DNA from: Deinococcus sp. JMULE3
GTDB taxonomy: Bacteria > Deinococcota > Deinococci > Deinococcales > Deinococcaceae
DNA length: 64,000 bases
NCBI RefSeq assembly: GCF_013337115.1
Contig: NZ_SGWE01000005.1
Span: 204,001 to 268,000, forward strand
Direction of reading: 5' to 3'
Position numbers and translations under genes: made by a program. Positions 53,329 through 61,841 of this stretch are shown in pieces. Below the pieces are notes generated by a model, which made no database searches, had not been told where the DNA came from, and was given only the letters and a program-made list of their open reading frames with translations. Numbering within the stretch: position 1 is the stretch's first letter; the number at the start of each line of letters is the position of its first letter.

Positions 53329-54891
53329 ATGACCAACACAGAGAACGCACCTGCGGCGCCCACTCCGGCGCCCGTCTCCGCGCAGCGTCCAGTTGATTCA
53401 CGACCGTCTCACGGTGGCACGCTCAGGCCCGTCACGGCGCCCCGCTCGAAACTCACCATGGGAACGTTCGGCCGCATGTTCCGCGACCTGACGCCCTGGA
53501 TACCGCCTGGGCAGACTGACGTGGAGCGCCGGGCCAACATCCAGGCGATTGCCAACCTGATGATCTCCGATGCCAGCCAGGTGGGCGCTACAAATCCCAG
53601 CATTCCGGCTGCCTACACGTACCTCGGTCAGTTCGTCGATCACGACATCACCTTCGATCCGCTCTCGGAGTTGCAGCGGCAGAACGACGTCAACCAACTG
53701 CACAACTTCCGCACGCCCCGCTTCGATCTGGACTCCCTGTACGGGCTCGGACCGGAGTCCACGCCGTTCCTGTACGACCGTACCGCACCGTTCGGGCAGT
53801 TCCTGATCGGACGGGGAAAAGCCACCGAGCGTGACAACCTACCAGACGCGCAGGGCGGCGACAGTGCGGACACAGATGAACACGACCTGCCTCGCAACGC
53901 CCAGGCGCTCGCCCTGATCGGCGATCCCCGCAACGACGAGAACATCATCGTCTCCCAGCTGCACCTGACGTTCCTGCGCCTGCACAACCGCTTCCTCGAC
54001 ATTGCGCAGACCGAGAACTGGCCAACCCCCCGCGCCACCTTCGAGCGCGCCCAGACCCTGCTGCGCTGGCATTACCAGTGGGTGGTTCTGCACGACTTCC
54101 TGCCGCGCATCATCGGCCAGTCCACCCATGAGCAGATCCTCCCGCGGGGCGGCGCCCCCACCCTGACCTTCTTCAAATGGGAGAGTGAGGCGTTCATTCC
54201 AGTGGAGTTCTCGGTGGCCGCCTACCGCTTCGGCCACAGCATGGTCCGTGAACGGTACGACCTGAATAAGACCGTAGAGAATGTCCGTATTTTCGTGCCT
54301 CCACGCGATCAGCCCGCCCCACTGGACGATCTCCGGGGGGGGCGGTTCCTGCCGCGCCTGTGGACGATCGACTGGCCTCACTTCTTCACGCAGGCGAGCC
54401 TTCAGATCGACACCCGGCTGACCTCGGCCCTCGCTGCCATCCCGGCCGGTCCTGGTGGGCAGAACTCCCTGGCGTTCCTGAACCTGCTGCGCGGCTGGCG
54501 CCTTGAACTGCCGTCTGGGCAGGCGGTCGCCCGCGCCATGAGTGTCACGCCACTCACGCAGGCGGAACTGGGTCTCGATCCCGCCGTCGCTGGACCCGAG
54601 GCGCCACTGTGGTACTACGTCCTAAAAGAGGCCGAAGTGCAGCATGGCGGGCAGCACCTGGGGGCGGTCGGCGGCCGCATTGTTGGTGAGGTCCTCGTCG
54701 GTCTGGCCCTCGACGATCCCCATTCCTTCCTGCATGTTGACCCGACCTGGACACCCGAGCATGCTGGCGCACCCGGTGGTGGGGGACGAATCGTACCCGG
54801 TGCCGCCGGCAGCCTCACCCTGCTCGAACTTCTGCAGTTCGCCGGCCAGCCCCCCGTCACTGCCGCGATCTCCCCTGCCCTGGACGCCTGA
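53329..54891 (+). CDS. Animal-type haem peroxidase (peroxidase-cyclooxygenase superfamily)
   Basis: The 520-residue protein has GGGGGGAT before ATG. The distal haem side is at about 105-115 (YTYLGQFVDHDITFDPLSEL, with the Asp-His and calcium-loop pattern). The substrate-side core is IVSQLHLTFLRLHNRFLDIA. The proximal His is in VAAYRFGHSMVRERYDLN at about 300. The N-terminus is Pro/Ala-rich without a convincing signal peptide. Bacterial members oxidise halides, phenols or peptides with hydrogen peroxide. Its place behind a tiny secreted peptide and ahead of a radical SAM gene suggests tailoring of a small product, but the substrate cannot be read. Confidence 0.85.
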   Translation: MTNTENAPAAPTPAPVSAQRPVDSRPSHGGTLRPVTAPRSKLTMGTFGRMFRDLTPWIPPGQTDVERRANIQAIANLMISDASQVGATNPSIPAAYTYLGQFVDHDITFDPLSELQRQNDVNQLHNFRTPRFDLDSLYGLGPESTPFLYDRTAPFGQFLIGRGKATERDNLPDAQGGDSADTDEHDLPRNAQALALIGDPRNDENIIVSQLHLTFLRLHNRFLDIAQTENWPTPRATFERAQTLLRWHYQWVVLHDFLPRIIGQSTHEQILPRGGAPTLTFFKWESEAFIPVEFSVAAYRFGHSMVRERYDLNKTVENVRIFVPPRDQPAPLDDLRGGRFLPRLWTIDWPHFFTQASLQIDTRLTSALAAIPAGPGGQNSLAFLNLLRGWRLELPSGQAVARAMSVTPLTQAELGLDPAVAGPEAPLWYYVLKEAEVQHGGQHLGAVGGRIVGEVLVGLALDDPHSFLHVDPTWTPEHAGAPGGGGRIVPGAAGSLTLLELLQFAGQPPVTAAISPALDA

Positions 54892-54985
54892 GCCGGACTC
54901 CATCTGCGTCGTACTCGCCATCGTCCGGATGGAACGGGCACAGGAGTCCGGTCCATCCGAGGACGTGATCCCGGGAGGAACACCC

Positions 54986-55300
54986 ATGAGCGCACCCACT
55001 TCGAAAGACCTCAGCGAGCACCTGTCCCGCCGTCTGGCCAACCTCGAGATCGACGATCATCAGATTGCCGATCTGACGAAACGACTGCAGGTTGAGGGGC
55101 TGCGTATCGGCCGACTCGACATCTGCTCTATGGGCATCTGCGTGGATTACCTCGCCCGGCCGGACGTCGACTGGAAGACGGTCCTCACCCGTCCCGGCCT
55201 GCGGCACGTCGAGATCTTCCCGTACGGGATCATCGAACCCGAGCGTCTCCACGTCCGGCTCAGTTTCGATGCCCGGCGTGGCGCAAGCTTCACCCGCTGA
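54986..55300 (+). CDS. 104-residue Cys-containing protein beside the radical SAM gene
   Basis: GGGAGGAA lies six bases before ATG. The N-terminal third is helical (DLSEHLSRRLANLEIDDHQI). The centre reads GRLDICSMGICVDYLARPDV with a Cys-x4-Cys pair. The end is beta-like (LRHVEIFPYGIIEPERLHVR). The gene ends eight bases before the radical SAM start, so the two are co-translated. It could be the peptide substrate, a recognition partner of the enzyme, or a small metal-binding protein. I do not know a family for it. Confidence 0.6.
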   Translation: MSAPTSKDLSEHLSRRLANLEIDDHQIADLTKRLQVEGLRIGRLDICSMGICVDYLARPDVDWKTVLTRPGLRHVEIFPYGIIEPERLHVRLSFDARRGASFTR

Positions 55301-55308
55301 CCTCGGCC

Positions 55309-56358
55309 GTGACCGCCGCCCGGCCAGACCCGTCCGGTTTCCTGCCCGTCCGGACCGTCCACCTGCACCTCACGCGGCGCTGCAACCTCAGCTGCCGACA
55401 CTGCTACTCCGAGTCGGGCCCGGCCACTGCGGGAACGCTCGACCTCGCCCGTCTGATCGGCGCGCTCCCACACATCCGGGCCGCCGGGTACGACTGTCTG
55501 AGTCTCTCCGGGGGAGAGCCGCTCCTGTACCGGTCACTCCCGGAGTTCATTCAGGCGGCGCGGGAGGCGGACCTGCGGGTGACCCTCATCACCAACGGGA
55601 CGTTGCCGTGGGCGCGGGTTCAGAGCGTGCGCGCGCAGGTCGACGGCATGGCCGTCAGTTTCGACGGCCTGCAGGCCACGCACGACGCCACCCGCGGCCG
55701 GACCGGCACGTACTGGCAGGCCCTCGATACGGTCCGGCGCCTCGCGGACGCTGGCCTGCCGGCCGCGGCCGCGGTGTCCCTGCTGCCCGGCACATTGCCG
55801 GAGCTGCCAGACCTCGTCGGTGAACTTCAGGAGGCGGGTGTCGCTGGCGTGCAGGTCCGGCCGGTTGCGCCCGCAGGGCGCGCCCGGCACCTGCCGGACG
55901 GGACCGGCTGGCCCGCTGACCGGGCCCGGCTGTTCTGGACCACGCTCGCCCTCGCGCAGGAGCACGCGCCGCTCCCCATCACCAGCGACCTCGCTCCAGC
56001 GCAACTGCTCCTCGCGCAGCGGGACGCCTTCGACGCGCTTGCCCGGTGGGAGGACGGCACGCCGCTCTCCGCGGCCGTGAATCCACTCGTCGTGACCGCG
56101 GAGGGCATCCTGAAACCGTTCACGTACGACTTCCACACGCAGTTCGATCTAGGCTCCCTGGAGACGATAGCCAGGCCTCACCTTGCGGTTCTGACCCGGC
56201 TCTCCGTTCTGATCGACGACCTGTTCAGCCAGCTGCAATCGCGTTTCGATGTCCTCGACTGGTATGCGGAATGCGCCGCCGCCTCGCAGGACGCAGCCAG
56301 GCGACGCTTGGGAACGCAGGCCGGTCACGGCGCGGTCACGCATCCAGGCGCACCCTGA
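55309..56358 (+). CDS. Radical SAM enzyme
   Basis: The GTG start is eight bases after the previous stop. The 349-residue protein carries the 4Fe-4S cluster motif LTRRCNLSCRHCYSESGPAT at residues 20-39, the GGEP loop LSLSGGEPLLYRSLPEF and later ITNGTLPWARV and VSFDGLQATHDATRGRTG. This order (HLTxxCNLxCxHCYxxSG) matches radical SAM proteins that act on peptides. The C-terminus has only one late Cys (WYAECAAASQDAAR), so a full SPASM cluster domain is unlikely. A role in maturing the adjacent 104-residue protein or the tiny secreted peptide is an inference from gene order. Confidence 0.85.
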   Translation: MTAARPDPSGFLPVRTVHLHLTRRCNLSCRHCYSESGPATAGTLDLARLIGALPHIRAAGYDCLSLSGGEPLLYRSLPEFIQAAREADLRVTLITNGTLPWARVQSVRAQVDGMAVSFDGLQATHDATRGRTGTYWQALDTVRRLADAGLPAAAAVSLLPGTLPELPDLVGELQEAGVAGVQVRPVAPAGRARHLPDGTGWPADRARLFWTTLALAQEHAPLPITSDLAPAQLLLAQRDAFDALARWEDGTPLSAAVNPLVVTAEGILKPFTYDFHTQFDLGSLETIARPHLAVLTRLSVLIDDLFSQLQSRFDVLDWYAECAAASQDAARRRLGTQAGHGAVTHPGAP

Positions 56359-56401
56359 CCTCAGCGGGGTGCACGTCACACCCGACGACAGGAGGGAAGC
56401 C

Positions 56402-57607
56402 ATGAACACACGTCCGTCACCGCACGCCTCAGCCGCGCCAGCACCCACTGCCAGCGCACCCGCAGCGCCGCACCTGCACGGTTTTCCATACGCGACGGTT
56501 GAACTCGACCGCAACGGCGCCCCCGTCCATCCGGCCGAACTCAGGCGGGCCATGAGCGAGTTGTCGGCCATCAGGCCGTCAGACGTTCTCATTCTCGTGC
56601 ACGGCTGGAACGCCACCCGGTCCTCAGCCGAGGACCGCTACGGCCGCTACCTGGGTCATGCCCGCACCCTGATGGACGGACCGCTCGCTCAGGACCTGCA
56701 GGGGCGGCAATTCGCAGTCATCGGCCTGGTATGGCCGTCCATTCCAGAGTCCCTGCAGTCACCTGCCAGTGCCAGCATGGACGACGTCAGGGTGGCCGCG
56801 CAGGAGGCCTTCCCACACGACGCGGAACTGCTCGGGGCAGTCGAGTCGGGTCAGGTGGTGGACCGTGAACAGGTCAAGCGGCTGATCGACCGCGTCACGG
56901 CAAGCGAGATCTTCGCGCAGGACCCTGACCTGCCAGAGCGGAATCTGGACAGAACTGCTCTGCGGGGCGAGGCGCCAGACCTGGGATCGCTGTGGCGGGA
57001 CATTGTCGTCTGGGCTTCCTACTACGAGATGCGGGAGCGTGCCGGCCGCATCGGTGAGAGTGGTGGCCGCGGCCTCGTCCGGGATATTCAGAAAGCCGCG
57101 CCGAACGTGAAAGTTCATCTGCTGGGGCATTCGTTCGGTGCCCGCCTGGCAGTCTCGGTGGCCCGGGGTCCGGACGGTGATCCTCCGCTGAACCTGGCGT
57201 CCCTGCATCTCATCCAGGGAGCGTTCTCCCATTTCGGATTTGGCATGGCGACCGACCAGGCGCCGCAAGGCTACTTCCGACCGGTCGTGACGAACCGCGT
57301 GGTCACAGGACCGATCCTGGTCACACACACCAAGAAAGATCTCGCCCTCCGCATCCTGTACACGCTCGCATCCACGTTTGCCGGTCATGACAGGAACCTC
57401 ACCGATGCCAACCGCTTCGGCGCCATTGGTGTCAGAGGAGCTCTGAATGCCGGCGCGCAGCCGGTCGTCCTGAACGCTGATGCCCCACTCAGCTTCAGCC
57501 GCGGGCAGATCTACAACCTTCAATCCGACGCGGTCATTCCCAACCACGGGGACGTGGAACAACTCGATGTCGTGCGCGCCGTTCTGCGCGGCATCAGCGT
57601 CACCTGA
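56402..57607 (+). CDS. Alpha/beta hydrolase (lipase or esterase-like)
   Basis: The 401-residue protein has GGAGGGAAG before ATG. After a Pro/Ala-rich start comes LILVHGWNATRSSAEDRYGR (oxyanion strand). The nucleophile elbow is VKVHLLGHSFGARLAVSVAR at about 245, and a late Asp/His region follows (DAVIPNHGDVEQLDVVRAVL). The helical insert between the strands is long. It follows the radical SAM gene by 43 bases in the same direction, so a shared cluster is likely. The closest general description is a serine hydrolase with a variable lid; substrate unknown. Confidence 0.75.
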   Translation: MNTRPSPHASAAPAPTASAPAAPHLHGFPYATVELDRNGAPVHPAELRRAMSELSAIRPSDVLILVHGWNATRSSAEDRYGRYLGHARTLMDGPLAQDLQGRQFAVIGLVWPSIPESLQSPASASMDDVRVAAQEAFPHDAELLGAVESGQVVDREQVKRLIDRVTASEIFAQDPDLPERNLDRTALRGEAPDLGSLWRDIVVWASYYEMRERAGRIGESGGRGLVRDIQKAAPNVKVHLLGHSFGARLAVSVARGPDGDPPLNLASLHLIQGAFSHFGFGMATDQAPQGYFRPVVTNRVVTGPILVTHTKKDLALRILYTLASTFAGHDRNLTDANRFGAIGVRGALNAGAQPVVLNADAPLSFSRGQIYNLQSDAVIPNHGDVEQLDVVRAVLRGISVT

Positions 57608-57620
57608 ACGGAGGCGGCGC

Positions 57621-58404
57621 ATGCCTGCACTGCCCGAAGGCTTCACCGCACTGGCCCCCGCACCCGGACCCAAGACATACGACCTCTACGCCATCGGAAC
57701 CGGGCGTCCCGTGATCCTCGTGCACGAGATGACGGGCGTGACCCCGGAGACCTTACGACTGGCCCGCGATCTTGCGAACGAAGGGTTCCGCGTGTACCTC
57801 CCAGTCCTGTTCGGCGACTTCCCTCGACCCGACGGCCTGGCGCCGAAACTGCGCGCCATTGCCCACGTCTGCCTCAGCCGGGAATTCCATCTGCTGTCCA
57901 CAGCGCAGACCAGCCCGGTCACCCACTGGTTGAAGAACGTCACCCAGTGGGTGGCGGCCCAGCACCCGGAGTGGGTTGAAGAACGTCACCCAGTGGGTGG
58001 CGGCCCAGCACCCGGAGTGGAAAGTTGGGCTGATCGGCATGTGCCTGACCGGTGGATTCGTTCTCGTCATGATGCTCTCCCTGCAGGCGGGCGCGGTGGT
58101 CGTCTGTCAACCGACCATTCCACTGGCCCTCACCGGCCGCGCCCGCCGGTCATATGGCCTCTCGGTCCGGGACGTCGCGGCTGCTCAGGCGCATCGCTCG
58201 GCGCTCCCGATCCTCGGGTTGAGGTACGCACGCGACGTCATCTGCCCTAGGGAGCGTTTGGAGCAGGTGAGGTCCGATTTCCCACATGCACAGGTTATTC
58301 ACTTGCCCCGCGGATCAGGCCCCGTGAGTCACGCCACCCTGACTGAGCAGAGGAGCGCGCAAGCTGTCCAACTCGTCTTCTCTTTTCTCAACCGACACCT
58401 CTGA
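57621..58404 (+). pseudogene. Dienelactone-hydrolase family gene broken by a 46-bp duplication
   Basis: GGAGG before ATG at 57621. The first 117 residues read normally (RPVILVHEMTGVTPETLRLA; NEGFRVYLPVLFGDFPRPDG; LKNVTQWVAAQHPEW). A 46-bp sequence is then duplicated in tandem, and because 46 is not a multiple of three the frame shifts and soon stops. If one copy is removed, the reading continues as KVGLIGMCLTGGFVLVMMLS with the family's Cys nucleophile, then QPTIPLALTGRARRSYGLSV and IHLPRGSGPVSHATLTEQRS, to the stop at 58404. That would give a normal protein of about 245 residues. Loss of one copy by slippage would restore it. Confidence 0.85.
57928..58019 (+). repeat. Perfect 46-bp tandem duplication
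   Basis: Two adjacent identical copies (57928-57973 and 57974-58019), each beginning GGTTGAAGAACGTCACCCAG. They lie inside the hydrolase reading frame and cause its frameshift. The perfect identity suggests a recent event or an assembly artefact. Confidence 0.9.
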
Positions 58405-58480
58405 GTGAAGCAGGAGCGGGCAGCTTGTGCCATTTACCACCTGCTCAAATCCGATGATTCGATTGCCTTCTGGAGGATTT

Positions 58481-60052
58481 ATGCCTGTGGTGTTCATCCA
58501 TGGATTCAGCGCCGAAAGTCGTCTCCAGGATCCGGCATCGATTGCCATGATCTATGGCGCTCTGCCAGGAAGAATTGCTGTTCAACTGGGCAAGCCGCCA
58601 ACGATGGTCAACGTCAGCCGTTGGATCTCATTGGATGACGGTCTTGACCTTGAAGACCTCACGTTAGCTCTTGACCGTGCTCTCCATCATCACCCTCAAA
58701 ATTTACTCGATACCCGCTTCGATGTGATTGTTCATAGTACCGGCACTCTAGTTATCCGTAACTGGATCAGGCGATTCTGCGAGCCGGGGAAATGTCCAGT
58801 GGACCGGATTATACATCTGGCAGGCGCAGCATGGGGAAGTGGCTGGGCGCATGTAGGCAAGTCTCAGATGGCACGGTGGGCCCGCTGGGCCATGGGAACC
58901 CAGCGTGGTTTGCAGGTCCTCGACTGTCTGGAGTTTGGTTCGACGTGGACCGCCGACCTACACGCTGCCTTTCTTGAGCCAAAGAAAGATATGTTTCACG
59001 GCTACGGCGTGATGGAATTTTGCATCATCGGATCTCAAGTCTCTGGACCTGCTGTCTTCGCACCTGTTCGGTACGGTAAGGAAGATGGCTCTGATGGTGT
59101 GGTGCGAGTTTCTTCTGCAAACCTGAACCATCACTACGTTCGCATTGAGCGCAATCCTGACATTCCACTGCAGAACATACGATGGGGAGAAGCGCAAAAA
59201 TATGCGAAGCGCTTTCATGCCGGGAAATGGGATAATGCCAAGTTTGGGGTTGATGGATTTGACGCTCCTTATTACCGGACACTGGCCGACCATCGCCCAT
59301 TGGAAGCTGGTGGTCTACTACCCCAAAGCATGGGAACCGGAGCCCGAAGCCGTCCTCGCGTCCCATTCGCCGTGGTCTACAACTGCTCTCACAGTGGTGA
59401 AGAGACAGGGGTTGTCAGTGGGCAGGCCGTGATTGATAGCATTCTAAAAGATCTGGTTCTTCCAGCTTTGAATTGTCCCGTAGATGCGCAAGCGTATGAG
59501 TCAGTGGCGGTCAAGTTTGATAAGACGACGCTGGAGACCCGTCGTAGGGCTTCCGGAGTGGAGCACGGCAACGGAGTTGTTACGGCGCTGCAAAGCTTGC
59601 TTGGCGGCTTGGTCGACATAAATTTTAGACCGTCTGCCCAGTATGACTCACACTCGCAGGTGATTGTGCGAGCGCGTGATCAGAATGGAAGCCCCGTGAA
59701 GCACTGTGATGTCTTCTTCAACTCGTTGGGAGGTGGCGACACCCCCCGGATCATGATGAATGACCTGATTCAAGATCATCATCAGAACTCAAGAAATCCA
59801 GGTGTTCACACGTTCTATTTGCGGTGCGAGTGCTTTGAAGACGGCGCTTGGACGGACCGTCTTTCCCAGGTGCGCGGACTGGATCTTGAGATCAGTGTCG
59901 TAGATCCGGTGACACAGCGGGTGTTATACGTCCCCCTCCGCATGCGCCTCACCCCTGATGTGGTACAGCGATTCATTCGCTCCGACAGGACCACAATCAT
60001 TGACGTAAAGCTCATACGACTTCCTGACGATCAGACTTTCATTCTGGCGTGA
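58481..60052 (+). CDS. Alpha/beta hydrolase with C-terminal extension
   Basis: The product has 523 residues from the ATG that follows GGAGG by five bases. The N-terminal hydrolase core has MPVVFIHGFSAESRLQDPAS and the serine elbow FDVIVHSTGTLVIRNW at about 90, in the class of PGAP1- or lipase-like hydrolases. The next 150 residues follow that type (HLAGAAWGSGWAHVGKSQMA). Residues about 370-523 look like a separate beta-rich domain (SQVIVRARDQNGSPVKHCDV; GVHTFYLRCECFEDGAWTDR). Base composition drops here compared with the genes before it. A role as a defence or toxin-like phospholipase is possible; the C-terminal domain is not recognised. Confidence 0.65.
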   Translation: MPVVFIHGFSAESRLQDPASIAMIYGALPGRIAVQLGKPPTMVNVSRWISLDDGLDLEDLTLALDRALHHHPQNLLDTRFDVIVHSTGTLVIRNWIRRFCEPGKCPVDRIIHLAGAAWGSGWAHVGKSQMARWARWAMGTQRGLQVLDCLEFGSTWTADLHAAFLEPKKDMFHGYGVMEFCIIGSQVSGPAVFAPVRYGKEDGSDGVVRVSSANLNHHYVRIERNPDIPLQNIRWGEAQKYAKRFHAGKWDNAKFGVDGFDAPYYRTLADHRPLEAGGLLPQSMGTGARSRPRVPFAVVYNCSHSGEETGVVSGQAVIDSILKDLVLPALNCPVDAQAYESVAVKFDKTTLETRRRASGVEHGNGVVTALQSLLGGLVDINFRPSAQYDSHSQVIVRARDQNGSPVKHCDVFFNSLGGGDTPRIMMNDLIQDHHQNSRNPGVHTFYLRCECFEDGAWTDRLSQVRGLDLEISVVDPVTQRVLYVPLRMRLTPDVVQRFIRSDRTTIIDVKLIRLPDDQTFILA

Positions 60053-60074
60053 TTTTTTAGAAGGCGGGCAGAAA

Positions 60075-60686
60075 GTGCGAGACTTTACAGAGAAAGATCC
60101 AATATTATCTGGGCATAGGAGTAGTAACCGTGAGGTTATGGGCAATTTTAATCAATTTCTAAAAGTTATGGGTGGATTATTGTTTGTGCTGACTATTTTT
60201 ATTTCTATACCTACCTCTCCATCAATCGTTTTTGATATACCTAATACTTTGGTTAGGATCGGTGGGTTCTGTCTTTTGGGTCTCTTTTCGCTATTCATGG
60301 GCGCACTTCTGGGTCTGATATTTGGAGTTCCCAGGAATAACAGGCGTAATTCATCATTGGTCAATTCAAAAGATAACTATGGCGTCCGCGCAATGCTACC
60401 CTATGGCGGGAATAGTAATTTAGAGGAAATTTCCGATTGGCTCACAAAAATGATTGTCGGCATAGCGTTGATCAATTGGAAAGATATAGTCGTAGTGATA
60501 AGTAGTCTTGTGAGAAAACTTGAAGCAAGTTTGGGTGGGGATTTCTTTGGAATCATGGCCCTAGGTCTTATTGGTGCATATTTTGGCATAGGTTTTGCCA
60601 TGGGCTACGTGTGGTCTCGTGTTTTTCTTCCTCGCTTGCTATCTGAGGCTGAGCAAGTGGAATCTAGCTCTCGTGATCGCATTTAA
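60075..60686 (+). CDS. Small integral membrane protein
   Basis: The 203-residue protein has at least three hydrophobic segments: VMGGLLFVLTIFISIPTS, IGGFCLLGLFSLFMGALLGL and ALGLIGAYFGIGFAMGYVW. A cytoplasmic loop follows the second segment (IFGVPRNNRR, then NSNLEEISDWLTKMIVGIAL). The motif NLExISDWLTKxxVG is one I associate with small membrane proteins found next to conflict or stress systems, but I cannot name a family. The gene is markedly AT-rich. It sits 22 bases after the hydrolase, so the two may be partners. The ATG has no clear ribosome site. Confidence 0.65.
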   Translation: MRDFTEKDPILSGHRSSNREVMGNFNQFLKVMGGLLFVLTIFISIPTSPSIVFDIPNTLVRIGGFCLLGLFSLFMGALLGLIFGVPRNNRRNSSLVNSKDNYGVRAMLPYGGNSNLEEISDWLTKMIVGIALINWKDIVVVISSLVRKLEASLGGDFFGIMALGLIGAYFGIGFAMGYVWSRVFLPRLLSEAEQVESSSRDRI

Positions 60687-61032
60687 TATATTAACATTTT
60701 AGAAAAATGGCATTCTATAGATGTGAATTAAGCACTATGATAGCTACTGATCTTAATATATGAAGCTTTTGCATTATTTACCTCTTTGTTCATGTATATT
60801 GAATTAAAATCAGGTTTTCATTAAATACTCTCAGCGATTTGGGGGTAATTTGCGCGCCATTAAATTTATTTTAGAGCTATGTTGTAAATTGGCCATTATT
60901 AACAATTTTCCGCTTTGAGTACACTATACGATTCCCCAAGGATATATAGAAATAGTGCACGATGACTACCTATCAATGAAAGTCTATCTCGAGAATAGAG
61001 CTTCAATCCCTAAAATATTATATGGAGGGAAT
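60687..61032. other. AT-rich intergenic region
   Basis: About 350 bases at roughly 30-35% GC with many short A/T runs (for example TATATTGAATTAAAATCAGG). No gene is supported; an in-frame GTG at 60955 and an ATG at 60976 could extend the next gene upstream. The composition marks recently acquired DNA. The promoter for the next gene must lie here. Confidence 0.6.
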
Positions 61033-61599
61033 ATGACTAGAAATACATTCTTGTTTTTGGTTGCTGGAGTAACGGTATATTACATAGCGTTGCTTGTGGT
61101 GGCATGGTGCGGATATTCTTTCGACTCTAATAATTGGAGCGTAGAAGCAAAATTTATAAAAGACTTCGTAGCTATTTTGACTGCTTTGCCAGCTGCGTTT
61201 CTGGCTTTTGCGGTTCAGCAAAGACTGGTATTTATCAAAGAGATGCGTGATATTTACAAGGACTGCTTGGTTTCGGTTGAGGAAGCTATCTATTTTTGCA
61301 AAAGTAGATCATTTGAGAGTGATGAAAAACTTCGCGTTCTGAAATCGTTAAGTATTGCCATTGATAAGGTAAGAGCGATCTTAAGTAATGGAAAATCGAA
61401 AAGCTATCCAGTCGTTGGGATGCATAAAATCTATAAAATTATAGATAAGATGAGCCACGAAGGGGAGATGCTGAGTGCGCATGATGAAATCATCGATCTG
61501 TGGAAGTCAACAAGGCAAATATTCTTGGATGAAATGGATCGCGGTGATCACAGACTCACTTACAAAGATCAGTACGCAATGCTGAATACCAACAGGTAG
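61033..61599 (+). CDS. Membrane protein with two N-terminal helices and a cytoplasmic tail
   Basis: 188 residues from the ATG behind GGAGGG (upstream starts lack one). Two hydrophobic segments are NTFLFLVAGVTVYYIALLVV and FVAILTALPAAFLAFAVQQR. About 120 residues of charged helix follow, with two Cys near the start (DCLVSVEEAIYFCKSRSFES) and Lys-rich coiled-coil-like parts. The shape of a two-helix anchor with a soluble tail is common in small sensors or effectors, but no family is recognised. It is AT-rich, like its upstream neighbour, and probably arrived with it. Confidence 0.6.
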   Translation: MTRNTFLFLVAGVTVYYIALLVVAWCGYSFDSNNWSVEAKFIKDFVAILTALPAAFLAFAVQQRLVFIKEMRDIYKDCLVSVEEAIYFCKSRSFESDEKLRVLKSLSIAIDKVRAILSNGKSKSYPVVGMHKIYKIIDKMSHEGEMLSAHDEIIDLWKSTRQIFLDEMDRGDHRLTYKDQYAMLNTNR

Positions 61600-61829
61600 T
61601 TCTGACGCTGCCCCTGTTTCCTGCGCCAGCGCAGCACCCAACACTTCGGCAAAATGAGCTTCCTGCCGTGCCGCGTGAAGGAAGCCGGGCAGTGTCTGAG
61701 TCTCTGACGACCTCCGAACCTGCTGAGAGCAGTACGTCCGTTCGTCCGCCCAGCAATCCATCGTCTCCACGAGACCGACACTGGTGGGGTACCCCCTCAG
61801 GTGAGCGGCGCGCGGAATCCACAGCGGTC

Positions 61830-61835
61830 TACACT
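61830..61835 (+). promoter_or_regulatory. Leaderless -10 hexamer TACACT for the S41 protease
   Basis: TACACT, then six bases, then the GTG start codon. The layout is identical to the one before the regulator at 23812 and typical for Deinococcus. Confidence 0.65.
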
Positions 61836-61841
61836 GCGGGT

